NCBI GenBank assembly: GCA_000934385.1
Contig: KN880529.1
Location: forward strand, 23,961 to 87,960
DNA from: Cylindrobasidium torrendii FP15055 ss-10
Taxonomy: Eukaryota; Basidiomycota; Agaricomycetes; Agaricales; Physalacriaceae
Reading direction: 5' to 3'
Length of the DNA stretch: 64,000 nucleotides
Positions 11,753-23,257 of this stretch are shown here, in pieces. The notes beneath the pieces are model-generated. The model was not told where the DNA came from and did not search any database. It saw only the letters and a list, made by a program, of their open reading frames with translations. Both the position numbers and the translations under genes were made by a program. The first letter of the stretch is position 1; every line of letters begins with the position of its first letter.

Positions 11753-13809
11753 ATGGATAGGAAACGTCCTCTGGAAGACGGAACGGCATCGGCCAGCAAA
11801 AAGGCGAAAATGTGCGTTCAATCTATATTCCATTTCATCCCGAAATTCTAAAATTCTTTTGTCTACAGTGACGCGGTGAGTCCGCCTTCTGCGACCTCGC
11901 AAGGTGATTATCCTCGTTTGACCTCGGATTCTCATCATGTTTCTATGACTTTCCCCCTCAGAATGGCTCCAGTTCCGCGACTTCAAAGGCTAGCGTACGT
12001 TCTCCCTTGTGTAGTGTTTCCCAATCTAACTGCCGTATAGGCCCAGACAGCGCTCATCGAGCAGAAACGGAAAGAAATTGCTGCCAAATTAGCTGCAATG
12101 AAAGGGAGTGGCACTTTGCCATCGAGCGTATCCTCGTCCGTTGTTGCGCCGAAGCCGTCCCCCAGCCCGGCGATGTCGGACGACATAGCGCGAAAGATTG
12201 CCGAAGCAAAGAAGAAAGTGCAAAGCGCCCATTCAAAGTTTGCTGCATCTGCCAAGTCTAGTCCCCACACGGTGCGTACGGAACTCAACCTTGTAGACCC
12301 CTACTGATCCACACTAGTCGGGCCCTCCCTCGCGTACTTCCAGCGCACGCCCACCAGAGCCAATGTCCGCGTCAGGATCCGGACTCAAGATGGCTGCACA
12401 TCCTCTTCTCCTCGATACAACCCCGTCCCAGCCACAGTCGAAGAAGGATCGTTACAAGCCTATGCAGCCCAAATTCGCCTCTATCAAGGTGCGTCTGCCA
12501 TTCGACAATAATCACTTCTCTAAAAATGCATAGGCGAATTCACGCAACGCGCCTGCGCCTGCTCCAATGCCAATTCCAGTGCCTATCGTCGAAGCTGCCA
12601 ACCCATATCTTACCAAAGAGGCTGTTGATGGCAATGTTCCAAAGGAGCGCGTTGGCCGCAGCTTCCGTTTCAATCCTAAGGGCAAATATGTTGCCATAGC
12701 CGACCAGGCGCGCCAGGATGCAAAGATGGAAGCCCTCAAGCAACGTATTGCCGACCAGGCTCGCAAGGCGGGGCTCGATAGCGAGATGGGCATAGAGAAG
12801 ACCATCAAGCGACCAGCACCTCCCCAATATGAATGGTGGGACGAAGCCCTTTTGCCAAACAAGAGCTATAATGACCTCGACATGGGCGTGGAGAACCTCA
12901 ATTTCACCGCTACCGACAGCCCCATCACGATCTATGTCCAACATCCCATTCCGATTCCCGCTCCTGGAGACAAGACAAAGGAGCTCAAGCCGTTGATGTT
13001 GACGAGCCGCGAGCAGAAGAAGATGCGGAAGCTGCGGCGTGCTGGTGAATTGCAGGACAAACGTGACCGTATTCGTATGGGTTTGCTGCCACCAGACCCA
13101 CCGAAAGTGCGATTGCAGAACTTGATGCGTGTTCTCACAAGCGACGCGATTCAAGACCCTACGCGTGTAGAGGCGCGCGTGCGCCGGGAGGTTGCTATGC
13201 GCCGACATAATCACGAGAAGATGAACTCAGAGCGCAAACTTACGGACGACCAAAGAAAGGAGAAGCTTGAGGCGAAGAAGGCGGATGAGGAGAAGAGGGG
13301 TATTCAAGGCGCTGTTTTCAAGTATGTCCTGTTTCTTCATGCTAATGTGTCCCGAAATTGACCATACATGTAGGATCAAAACCTTAACGGACCCCTCACA
13401 TCGGTTCAAGGTTCGCAAGAACGCGGAGCAGATGAACCTCACTGGCCTGTGCATATTTGGGCCGCACTTCAGCATGGTATATGTGGAGGGGGCGACCAAG
13501 TTCATTCGGCAGTACAAGAAGTTAATGCTGAACCGTATTGCGTGGACGGAGGCTTCTAGGCCAAGAGGTGGGGAAGAAGTAGAGCTCGTTGAGGGTGCGC
13601 CGGAGGTTGCACCTGCCGAGCCAGTGTCGCTTGAAGATAACCGCTGCTGGCTTGTATGGGAAGGAGAGCTTAGGGATCGTGCGTTTGGTAACTTCAGGCC
13701 GAGGAGCTGTGAGACGGATCGTTCGGCGAAGGAGCTTTTGGGAGAGAAGTTAAGGGGATACTGGGACCAAGCGAAGAACTGGAAGGGCGAGGAGGAGGAA
13801 TTATTCTGA
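11753..13809 (+). CDS. PRP3: U4/U6 snRNP protein Prp3
   Basis: This is a core component of the U4/U6 and U4/U6.U5 tri-snRNP of the spliceosome, acting in the nucleus. Exons 11753-11811, 11869-11875, 11962-11994, 12041-12271, 12318-12488, 12534-13321 and 13374-13809 give 574 residues. The second exon is only 7 nt, but using it is the only way I found to keep the frame. The conserved Prp3 core is clear: REQKKMRKLRRAGELQDKRD, then RIRMGLLPPDPPKVRLQNLM and EARVRREVAMRRHNHEK, followed by a C-terminal DUF1115-type domain containing LTGLCIFGPHFSMVYVEG. The N-terminal third is low-complexity, rich in Ala, Pro and Ser. Seven exons in a splicing-factor gene of 2 kb is ordinary for this genome. Confidence 0.95.
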
Positions 13810-14018
13810 GTGTTGATTTTCAATAGGTTCGGGTCTTTGTATTACCCTTGAAGAATACGTATCTTGTCGGTGTGCGCCATAATGCTTACTACATAACAGG
13901 CTCGTCGCGGATTCGAGTGTTGCCTTCCATGCGATGTTCTGCCTCCAAACAAGGAGTACAGTATGTGGTTTGGGCGAGTACAACAAGAGTTACACAGATC
14001 ATAACTGGGTGCTAATGT

Positions 14019-16104
14019 CTACAACATTTCGTCTACATTCAATATGAGCTTAGTGAAAAAGCGGATTTGCTCAATGATTGATTCCCCTCTGACCGCTAAG
14101 AAATGGAATGAGCCCGTTCTTCGATATAAAGCACAACCAGCTTACCTTCGTCCACTGTGTGCAACCCATTGTATAGGTCATCAAGGTCACCTCGATGGGA
14201 ATAACGGAAAATATGTCGCGTAAGATTCCAGTAGAATCGCGTGTCTGGAGGAAATAGGCATGAGCACGAATCGCGTCAAGCCGTTCACTCACCCGTGTTT
14301 CCCAATCCTAGCGAGGGGATAACAATGACCTCTGATGCTTTGTAGCGAGCAGATGACTCCAAAGTCGACTTTATTGTCCCAGAAAGCACGCCATATGGTC
14401 CACTGGGGTCGATAGGCGACACTGGCGACGGCTCGAGTGCAGAATAGAATGCATCTTCGAGCACGACATGGCCCTCAGTTCCAAATTCGAATTTTGTGCC
14501 GAATGCATTTACACTGAGGTTGAATTCCTTGGCTATGGGGAGCGCCAAAGCGGTGATATGGGACTGGACGTCCTCCACTGAGCTATGCTCCGCGATTCGG
14601 TGATTGACAACCGCTGCAGCGACTTCGGGTAGTGCGTTGATTTTGACGCCGCCGTTGATCAGATCCACGGCCTGGGTCGTTTTGAGCAACACGCCGAACG
14701 ATTTGTCGAACCGGATAAGTGCGTGTTTGAATTCCTCCAGAGCCGCATCGTCCGTAAGCGCACGTCTCGCCAGCTCGCGCAGCGCCTCTGGATACCGCTT
14801 GCGGTCATACTGCACACGGCACTGCATGTTCGCAAAGCCCGTACCCTCGCGCCGGAGTACAGCCGGATGGGCATTTTGTTCGAGGGCGACAACGAGAAGG
14901 GAAAGAAGGCCGATGCTTGTGTGGTCTGGAGGAACGCTGGAATGCCCGCCTGGGGCGGAAACCTGCATGCGCACGTCGAGATAGCCTTTCTCTGATATGC
15001 CCGGTAAGGCGAAGATGGGCTCGGCGACGGCATTTGAGCCGTGACCTTCTCCTTCGTCGATGAGCATGGTGAAGGCGTCTGTGCCGTATTTTTCTTCCAG
15101 GTAGACGGCGAGTGCACCTGCGCCTTGGGTTCCAGCTGCCTCCTCGTCTATGCCGAATGCAAACACGATGGTACGGCGAGGAGTGAAACCTGCTTTGAGG
15201 AGGCTTTCGGCGGTTATTCTGACATTTTGTGAGGTTCTTCCTACTATAGTGAAGAATAGACATACAATTGGGCGACAAGGTCGGCCTTGTCATCTGCACT
15301 ACCACGCCCCCAAATCCAAGTGCCTGGAAGCAGTGAGAAAAACGGGTTGGAAGATGGCTAGACACTGACCATCGTAATGACCGGAATACGGTGGATGTGT
15401 CCATTGCTCGACGGTAGTGGGATCGACTGGTACAACATCTGAAAATGATTAAGTAATTATCCCCAGTAGGAACAATGGAAATTACTTACCCTGGTGAGCT
15501 GCGATTAACAGTGGCTTTAATTCCGGGTTTGAGCCCTGCCAGTGAAAAACAAGTGCGTAGGTGTTAATCTTGGTCACTTGCATTGACCGGTGACTGCCAG
15601 TTCATTAAGAAGCATTTAATGGATGATGCAGAGACGCATGCTCACACCAGCGGAAAGCTCTCTTCGATGTATGTATGAAACGAAGCGAAGACGCCCCATC
15701 GTGGGTCTTGACCCACAGGGTCGAAATCGTCGTAGGATTCCGTTCTGTATTCGCCAGAGTCAATCTTTGAGTGGGTTCCTACAGCGAAGCACAAACGGAA
15801 TTTCCACCGCCTTGCCTAGCCGTTCGTACGCCTCAAGTTTGAACAATGTTGAGGCGTAGAGTGCATTGAGTTCGGCATCGAGAGATGCGTGAAGAGATGG
15901 ATAAAGTGACGCGACTTGGGGGCATGCTGGAGCTGCGGCAGGAATGTCCGATGGGACGACCAAATCTGCCAACTTCGGCCGATAGAAAATAAGGAGAATT
16001 GGCACGAATGTGGCCAAAATGACGAGCCAACGACGAGCGAGACTGGCCTTGTGTGGGGAAACAGGCTGGGGCCCATCAGCCGCGGTAACCTTTTGTGCGT
16101 CCAT
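14019..16104 (-). CDS. CPS1: Vacuolar Gly-X carboxypeptidase (M20 family)
   Basis: This zinc metallopeptidase removes C-terminal residues from short peptides in the vacuole. Exons on the minus strand are 16104-15797, 15744-15646, 15593-15490, 15438-15370, 15323-15266, 15218-14293, 14244-14146 and 14095-14019, giving 579 residues, close to yeast Cps1 (576). One membrane span (WLVILATFVPILLIFY, about residues 26-41) after a short cytosolic tail fits the type II anchor known for Cps1. Metal and catalytic motifs are present: AAHQDVVPVDP, GRGSADDKA, GIDEEAAGTQG and APGGHSSVPPDH. It is divergent from the Zap1-like factor with 321 nt between start codons. Confidence 0.95.
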
Positions 16105-16425
16105 GAAAGGCGCAGGGTGGGCTTTGTAGATAAGATAAAAATTTCACTTGAGAATCGGGCGATATCGCATTGTTCCGTTGGATCCGCGAGGGCCATGCGA
16201 CTACTTCCGATATCTGATAAGATGTCTCGCGTGTTCCTCCGGCTGGAAAAAAAGCGCTAGAAAATCAGAGAAATATAGCATAAATTTGAGCTTACTTGCC
16301 AGCCAAATCAACGAGTGGTTGGGATTATTTAAGCTCCATTGGCCAGTCCAGAAGGTATGGAAAGGGACAATTTGCAGTGGGACCGGAGTCAAAGCACATA
16401 GTGATCGAGTACCCTACCAGTCGCC
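16105..16425. promoter_or_regulatory. Divergent promoter CPS1 / Zap1-like
   Basis: It drives two genes in opposite directions. I looked for the yeast zinc-responsive element (ACCTTNAAGGT) and found only a weak half-match, AGAAGGT near 16350. It carries AT-rich patches but no obvious TATA box. Confidence 0.45.
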
Positions 16426-18115
16426 ATGATGTCCAAGCGCGGGACCTTGTCTTTTGCTTGCAACATCATCTCTTCTCCCAACACAACGCAAATTGGACGT
16501 TCTTCGTCGTCCTGCTCGTTCATCAGCGATTGTGCCACGATGTGCTGCTCAGCGCCTCACCCAATGACAACGGCCTATCCGTCCATGCCACCACCAGCAG
16601 CGGTCTCTTACTGCGCCTCGTGCGCCGACGCCATCGCTCCAAACGAGGTAGAGTGTGCACAGTGTTGCGCCTGCCCAGAAACACCAGCAAAGCCGGCGGA
16701 ACAGTGCACAGACCAGTGCATGGTCGTCACCTGCGAGGACGCCACCCATCCCAGCGTGCCCCCCGTGGCCGACGCATGCGATTTTATGTGCAATTTCAAC
16801 GCTTGTAATGACTGCCACCCACTAGACGAGTTTGTGCGTTTATCCACCCTTTGTTTGCTATCACACTCGACTCACACCTCCCCGCCTCAGTTTCAAAGCT
16901 GCTGTGGGCCAGAGCTCCACCACTCAATGTCTCTGCACAACCATCTGGACTGGAGTCAGGATGTGTTCTGCAGGAGCTGCGAAGATCCCTCCTTCGCATC
17001 CTCCTCGTCTTCACCTAGCGCCTCGTTCATGCACTTTACCCACCAGCCCCAAGAGGCTGCTCTGCACGCACTAGGTAGCACACCACACGTTCCATGCCTA
17101 TGGGGAAACTGTAGCCAGCAATTTGTCGACTACGAGCAGCTCATCCAGCATGTCAATGCCTGCCATCTCGCAGCACCTCCCCAAGCCCCGATACCCGCTC
17201 AGGACCAGGCGCTCGCATGTATGTGGGGTGACTGCCACCAGAGCCTGCCTGTGCCGCCTCAGCTTGGCCCAGATATGCTCTTCAACCATCTGCTGCACGA
17301 CCACTTTGCGGCGCCCTCCGAATCAACACCATCCACGCCGCCGCTCGATTTCAGCGGCGCTGCCTCATCCTCTGAGACCGAGTCTGTTCTCACGCCAGTC
17401 GAAGAGACACCAACGCCAGAGTGTGCAGAGGTGCATGTGTGTCAGTGGACGAGTTGCGGACTCTCATTCCCCTCGTGCGACGAGCTGACCCGACACCTGA
17501 ACGAGGCGCACGTTGGTGGCGGCAAGGCGCACTACGAATGTTTCTGGAGCGATTGCCAGCGCCACGGCGAAAGAGGCTTCTCCAGCAAGCAGAAAATCTG
17601 CCGCCATCTGCAATCTCACACTGGGCACCGGCCTTTCCAATGCAAGCTCTGCAAGCAAAACTTCTCGGAGGCGGCTACGCTCCAGCAACACATGCGGCGA
17701 CATACCCTCGAGAGTACGTCTACTGACCACCCTTGTTGATGGTCTAGAATGCTGATTTCTTCTGCAGAACCCTACACGTGCGACCACCCAGGATGCGAGA
17801 AGAAGTTTGCCATCGCGGGTGCGCTCACGATCCACAAGAGAATCCATAATGGAGACAAGCCGTTCAAGTGCACGTACTGTGAGCGTGCATTCGCCGAGTC
17901 ATCCAATCTGTCCAAGCATGTGCGTGTTCTCATATCCATGTCTCTTCCATTTCCTTTCACTGACTTTGGATTTCCAGCTTCGGACCCACACTGGCGTTCG
18001 TCCGTACCGCTGTAAGGAGCCGGGATGTGGCAAGGCCTTTGCACGGCCAGACCAGCTCACACGGCACGTTGGCACGCACAAGCGGCCATCACTTGTCAAG
18101 ACCGTCGTGGCCTGA
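16426..18115 (+). CDS. C2H2 zinc-finger factor, Zap1-like
   Basis: Exons 16426-16833, 16891-17713, 17768-17919 and 17978-18115 give 506 residues; the first 57-nt intron is in phase and could be retained (525 residues). The N-terminal third is unusually rich in Cys. Two atypical CxWxxC fingers lie near residues 204 and 245 (CLWGNC, CMWGDC). Six fingers follow from about residue 310 to the end, starting CQWTSC and CFWSDC and then ordinary fingers joined by TGHRPF, TLEKPY, NGDKPF and TGVRPY linkers. This order, CWxxC fingers followed by a DNA-binding block, is that of yeast Zap1, which senses zinc and activates zinc-uptake genes. The role here is inferred from that layout. Confidence 0.8.
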
Positions 18116-18285
18116 ATCCTGTCGAGATTGTCCTAAAAGTTTTGTATTTTTACCATCGCTACTCTATGTCTCCCCATTGCATATTTCTGTACAACTAGTA
18201 CGTACCAGTAAGACCTCTCCGTATCGAACCATGCCCAACATCGCGCCCGCCGTCATGTTTACACTCGTCTAATGATCCAATGACT

Positions 18286-19364
18286 TCAAGAGAATACCAG
18301 CCCGCCATCTATAAGAATGGTCTGCCCCGAAACGTACTCCGCTTCTGGACTCGCCAACCAGCTCACCAGCTTGGCAGGGTCGTCCGGCACACTCGTCCTT
18401 CCCAGCGAAATGGGGTGTTTGTGGAAATTCTGGCCTCTGGGCAATCCACCCTCCATTCCTGCCATCCCTTCGTCAATGACGTCCCACATGTTGGTGTCGA
18501 CTATCCCGGGGCCGTAGGCATTGACGGTGATGTTGTGTGGGCCGAGTGCTATGGCGAAGGATTGGGTGAGGGAACGGACAGCTGCTTTTGTGGCGCAATA
18601 GTGCGCAATCATTGGGTCTGCGCGGTAGGATGCACCGCTAAACAGATTGTCAACTTCGTAATCCAGCCCCGTATGGTAATAAAGGAGAAACTTACCTTCC
18701 AGCATTAATGATCCTTCCTCCAGAACCTTGGGCAATGAACTGCTTCGCTGCAGCCTGGTCACAGTGGAACACACCCCCAATGTTGACATCCCACATCCTT
18801 TTGAGCTCGGGGTCTGATATTTCGAGAATGGGCCGTGCTCGTGCTATGCCCGCATTAGCGACCATAACGCTAAGTGGACCGAGGGCATCGACGGAGGCGG
18901 AGACCATGGATGCAACGTCCGTATAGGTGGCTACGTCTCCGTAAGCAGCTATAGCACTTCTCCCAATGGACTGAATTTCCGAAACGACCTAGAGAACAAG
19001 TTAGGCTACATACACATAACATTGAGAGGACCATACCGATTCGAGTTGCTCGGCGTTGGAAGGAAGGTCATTCACACAGACGTCAAATCCATCGCGGGCA
19101 AGTCGTACAGCGATGGCGCGTCCACTGCCAAAAGAATTTCAACATGGGTTTCAACCGTTTGATCACAAGGGCTGGCACGAACATTCCATTCGCAGACCCA
19201 GTCACGATAGCGGTCCGCGTCGCTGCTGCACTGGAGCTCGAATACCTATGTTGCTGCAACGCATCAAAACATCCCTGGAAGCTGGCTCTACAAGGAGAAA
19301 AGGCTGCGGGGGTAGCGGTTTTTGGCCAGGACGACCGGAAAGCAGATCTGAAGAGGCTGGTCAT
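18286..19364 (-). CDS. Short-chain dehydrogenase/reductase with mitochondrial presequence
   Basis: Exons 19364-19183, 19124-19037, 18988-18696 and 18637-18286 give 304 residues. The NAD(P)-binding TGSANGIG is near residue 55, NAG of the SDR core follows, and the active site has Ser in INAGSG and YCATK (Tyr and Lys). It resembles the acetoin/diacetyl reductase and 3-oxoacyl-ACP reductase branch; substrate unknown. The first 45 or so residues are unusual for that branch: rich in Arg, Ser and Ala, without acidic residues except one Asp, and ending RYSSSSAAA, which fits a cleavable mitochondrial targeting peptide. The donor of the first intron is GTTCGT, a weak one. The gene is in line with ARPC2 but 466 nt downstream of it. 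Confidence 0.88.
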
Positions 19365-19830
19365 GGTCAGAGTACGAGGTCAAGGTGTGAGGCCGTCCGG
19401 TACGGTGTTGTCTGCCTTTATAGCACCGTGGATGACACCCCGGACACAAAAGTTCTTCCGCGCCATGGGACGGCATTGGCTGGCAATGAAAATGGCGGTC
19501 CAGTGACATGTAGAGACTTTACCACAGGTTCATTGTTCATTGCTTTAGCGTTGATTAAATCCGGGTTTCACGTAAAGATAAGTGAGCATCGGTGCGAAGG
19601 CTGCCATGATGAAGACACGGAATGCCGAATTACCAGCCCGTAGCGAGGAAAAGGTCAAAGCTAATCAACAAGATCAGTGCAACGGGCCAACGGGCCGCCA
19701 CCTCTGCTCCCTGAAGTCAAATACGGGCCTGCACAATTCTTACGGGTCAAGGGAATCCACGCTGAGCATGATCTCCCTGTTCTTGCATTGACATGTACAT
19801 GTACAAAAATCCGTCCTATTCCGTTTTCCT
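19365..19830. other. Intergenic, no gene seen
   Basis: Between the start of the SDR gene and the end of ARPC2, both on the minus strand. It includes a TACATGTACATGTACA-like repeat near 19790-19805. Nothing coding. Confidence 0.5.
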
Positions 19831-20984
19831 TCACCGAGACACCATTGTCTTTCCGCTGCGCAGGCATAAGTCGGGACAGTAACATGCATTATGGAACCGA
19901 CGCACCTAATGGTCTTCCTCTCCGTCTGCGCGACCTCTGGCCTTGCACGGTTGAGGACCTTCTGGAACTCGGCCACACGGTGGCGCATACGCGAATGCAT
20001 GTACGCCTTGGAGCACTTGATGTGGTAGTGCAGGTAATCACGGAAAAGTTGAATGTGCGATATCGTAGCCGCAGACACACTGGGGTTTGAGAAATGGCGG
20101 GGGAACAGGACGAAGGTGACGTATCCCATATCCTCCGAGTTGCGCAGGCCAGGGACGTGACGGATTTCGAGCGGGGGCTCGCGGTTGGAATAGAGCACTT
20201 GCGGGGCATTCTGGATCGCTGGGAGACGACGTGCATCAACGAATTCCTTGAAGAATATCAGCAGGGAGATAGGATCTGGGCGGAAGACGCACCTGCAGGA
20301 ACACCTTGCCGAAGATGCGGTCGGTCTCGTCGCTGAAGACTGTGGAGAAGATGACAGTTACGCGATCCGGCGAGGCTTGGATGTAAATCGCCTCTTCGTC
20401 GCGATAGTGGACCTCCATGAAGTTGCCCTTGCCAGATTCCGCGGCCTCGAGGTCCTTGAACTCCTTGAACGCAAGCTCAAATGGGGCGGCCAGAGCATTG
20501 CGCTTGAACAGTGCCGCAGACATGATGAATGCATCGCGCTCCTCTGAGTATTGTTAGCGAGTACCAGACGCGTAGTTCGAGAGCGCACCTTGCGACTCTG
20601 GGATACTCTCAAGATCAATCTCTATGCTGACATTGTAGTCCGGCTCCGGGGTGGCTTGCAAGCGCGCGCCGTATTCGCGCTGGAGAACTTCCAGGGCGCC
20701 ATAGTTCAGTAGCTCGTCCCAGCAGCGGATGTGCATCGAAAGTAGTAGCTTCGTCTTCTTTTCCGGTGTCGAGATGCGGAACCGTACGCCATCGTAGTCG
20801 ACAAACTTGACGTCCACAGACCCCGCTCTATCTCACATCAGTATTACCCATTGGAAATTTGGGAAACTGCGTACTTGACAAACTTCTCCGTCAAGGTCTG
20901 CTGGATGATAACATTGTGTGCCTGCGATGCGCGTTCAGAAATTGTCTATACTGATTTGGTACCACATACTTCGAGTAATATCAT
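19831..20984 (-). CDS. ARC35: Arp2/3 complex subunit 2 (p34-Arc)
   Basis: This subunit forms the core of the actin-nucleating Arp2/3 complex, contacting the mother filament. Exons 20984-20970 (15 nt), 20921-20875, 20827-20589, 20543-20293, 20246-19906 and 19855-19831 (25 nt) give 305 residues, near the usual 300. It begins MILLE and ends with a KTISGKTMVSR tail, both hallmarks of the family; the tail comes from the last tiny exon. The body has VDYDGVRFRIS, APQVLYSNREPPLE, YVTFVLFPRHFS and FRDYLHYHIKCSKAYMHSRMR, all strongly conserved. I see no anomaly. Confidence 0.96.
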
Positions 20985-21323
20985 GTTTTAGCCCGCGTTC
21001 GTTTCAAGGTTGTATGGAGGTGTCGTTTAGAGAGAGTCCAAGGATGCGATGATGATGGACGAAAGAAGGACGTGCGCGACCCTGGGTATCGCTGATGCGC
21101 CATCATCGCTTTAGCACCCTTTTCGTAAATCTGCCATTTCGTTAAGCTTCAGGTCGACTAAAGAGGTGCGCATATTGCTAGTAAGCCTGTGAGAATGGCA
21201 TCATAAGCAGCTATCATCATATACCGCCAGCATCAAGGCGCCTCGGTGATTCTACTGCAAAGTTCAAGTTCATTATTCCACACAGCTGCTCTAAACCATA
21301 ATACATTTTCTGGCTACCAGTAC
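20985..21323. other. Intergenic, no gene seen
   Basis: Upstream region of ARPC2 and 3' region of the BAHD gene. No further feature seen. Confidence 0.5.
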
Positions 21324-22916
21324 TTACGGACCCTTCAGCAAAGGATCTTCCGACAATCTTTTTGCAACATCTTCGCGCAACGACACTGACACAATGATAC
21401 CGTCTTCGTACCAGCGCGGACCAGGCGAGAAAGTCGGTTTGGCTTCCATAACATGAATACACCCATCCATACTCGGCATGACGGCCTCCACTGCTACAGG
21501 GCGCCCTACACCAAAGTCCACATCATAGACCTTCAATCTGACCCAGGAAGTAACGATGGACGTGCGACGTCCAAGGAATGCACCCCATGTTCGGTATGGA
21601 CAGACTTCATGGGCCATCTCGTGCAGGACATTTCCCACGGCGGCATCGTCAAACAGTTGTACCGTGCGTCTGATAGAGGCGGCAAGGTCTCCCATGCTGT
21701 CCTTGAGGCTACCGTCCGCTGCCAGATACGCCTCAACCCGCGCAAGGAAAATAGGTGAGCCCAGGAAACGGCTGGGAAGAGGTGGTTTGATGCGCTCGCG
21801 AGCGCCGAGCGTAATATTCAGGACTGCGGTGTCGTCTCCAGCATCAGCGAGCTGCGCACGTCGAGCGCGAAGCAGTATAGTCCAGATGAACGCCTGAATA
21901 GCGTCAAATTTGCTGATACGGACGTCCTGGGAGTCTAAACCCTCGCTGCAAGCATTCCAGATCTTGTCGATGTCGTCCGCGGTAAGAAGAATTCGAGTGT
22001 CTTTCACTGGCACTCCCAAGTCCCATTCTGACCACGCCATTGGTGTTTCTTGTTGAATGTGCTCGCTCTTGAGGTGAGGCGGGATTGTGGCGATAGTTGT
22101 TGCCCACGATGGCGTCGTGCCACTCGCCGGAGCCGCCCACCAATCGTTGCGAGACATAGGCAGTCTTCTCGCCCGTGCAAGCGACGACTCGTCTGGAACA
22201 TCGGAATCGATGTTCGGCGTAGCTCTCTGGTCCAGCAAAGACGGGTCAAAGAGCGGGGCAACAAGTTCGCTGGCTTCGTTGTTGGCCATCCGGCGGTGAG
22301 TGCTGCTCCAGTCCGTCAGGAAAGTTGCCAAGGTTTGAGCGTCGCCCAAGACGTGCGCCATCTTCACCGCAACGACGGTGCCACCGCAGGAGAAAGTAGT
22401 GACCTGGATGATGACAGCAGGTGATTTATCGTCTTCTTGTAGATTGGATAAGGCAAGCGGAATATCTGCTGGGAAGAGGCCATCTATATGGGTAATATCA
22501 CCAGCGTCCCACACCTTCGCGCCCGAAGGACGGTCTCTGAAGCGAGAGACCAAGCTGCCTTCGCTACTGGAGACCACAAAGGCGACTCCTGGACCATCTT
22601 CTGAACCATCTCCAGGAATATCCAAGTACACACGTGCAAAGCGCGCCGAATGAGCAGGAAAGTGGCCAGGCGCGCCTTTGTTAGTCAAGCGCAATCTACC
22701 CGCCCACTGGGAGTACCCAGCGCTCAATGTGGCAAGAAGAGACTTCTTGAGACGAGCTGGGTCCAGAAGAGAAGAAAATGCCCAAAGGCCCGCCGTGCAG
22801 CTGAAGTTGAGGACCTTTGAATCAAGGATGGACAGAGGGATGGATTTCGCTCGAGAAGATTGGCGAGGATGCAGGCGTTCAGAAGACACGGTCACAATGG
22901 AAGATGATTCGCTCAT
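21324..22916 (-). CDS. BAHD-type acyltransferase
   Basis: A single 530-residue open frame without introns, unlike every neighbour. The family moves acyl groups from CoA thioesters to hydroxyl or amino acceptors. The catalytic HxxxD motif is HVLGD at residues 188-192, and the structural DFGWG motif appears as DFGVG near residue 465. Length and layout match the PF02458 family, which holds plant hydroxycinnamoyl transferases and fungal acetyltransferases of secondary metabolism. The acceptor cannot be predicted. The first ATG of the frame follows an in-frame stop-containing leader, so the start is well supported. Absence of introns in an intron-rich region may mean retroposition, transfer or simple intron loss. 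Confidence 0.9.
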   Translation of the reverse strand: MSESSSIVTVSSERLHPRQSSRAKSIPLSILDSKVLNFSCTAGLWAFSSLLDPARLKKSLLATLSAGYSQWAGRLRLTNKGAPGHFPAHSARFARVYLDIPGDGSEDGPGVAFVVSSSEGSLVSRFRDRPSGAKVWDAGDITHIDGLFPADIPLALSNLQEDDKSPAVIIQVTTFSCGGTVVAVKMAHVLGDAQTLATFLTDWSSTHRRMANNEASELVAPLFDPSLLDQRATPNIDSDVPDESSLARARRLPMSRNDWWAAPASGTTPSWATTIATIPPHLKSEHIQQETPMAWSEWDLGVPVKDTRILLTADDIDKIWNACSEGLDSQDVRISKFDAIQAFIWTILLRARRAQLADAGDDTAVLNITLGARERIKPPLPSRFLGSPIFLARVEAYLAADGSLKDSMGDLAASIRRTVQLFDDAAVGNVLHEMAHEVCPYRTWGAFLGRRTSIVTSWVRLKVYDVDFGVGRPVAVEAVMPSMDGCIHVMEAKPTFSPGPRWYEDGIIVSVSLREDVAKRLSEDPLLKGP

Positions 22917-23257
22917 GATGATAAACCACTTTGTGCAATGAGCAAGGGCGATGGTATGTTGTAGTGAGAACGTACCGCTTTGTATGTTTCCGCCTTTTTT
23001 GGGTACTTCGACTTCAAGAATGCTTGCTTATGTATATCTTGGTTCGATGCAACAGAATCAGACCAAGTCATACTACCGCATGGATCGTGGTCGGCACCGC
23101 CGTTTAATGTATAGATCACCACGTGATGTTGTCAATCAAGTGTCTTACTAATCCAAGCATCTTTGATCGCTGGAGTAACATCAATTGGGGAAAGTAGATT
23201 TGGTAATATAGGGCACTAGATTTTCGTACATTATAGACGACCTTGAAGTATCATATA
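22917..23257. other. Intergenic, no gene seen
   Basis: Promoter of the BAHD gene and downstream region of LIG4. No RNA gene or repeat noticed. Confidence 0.5.

Noticed and set aside
12540..13214. 224-codon minus-strand frame
   Set aside because: Antisense to the conserved core of PRP3, so explained by constraint on the other strand.
14805..15404. 199-codon minus-strand frame
   Set aside because: Alternative frame within CPS1; the real frame carries all M20 motifs.
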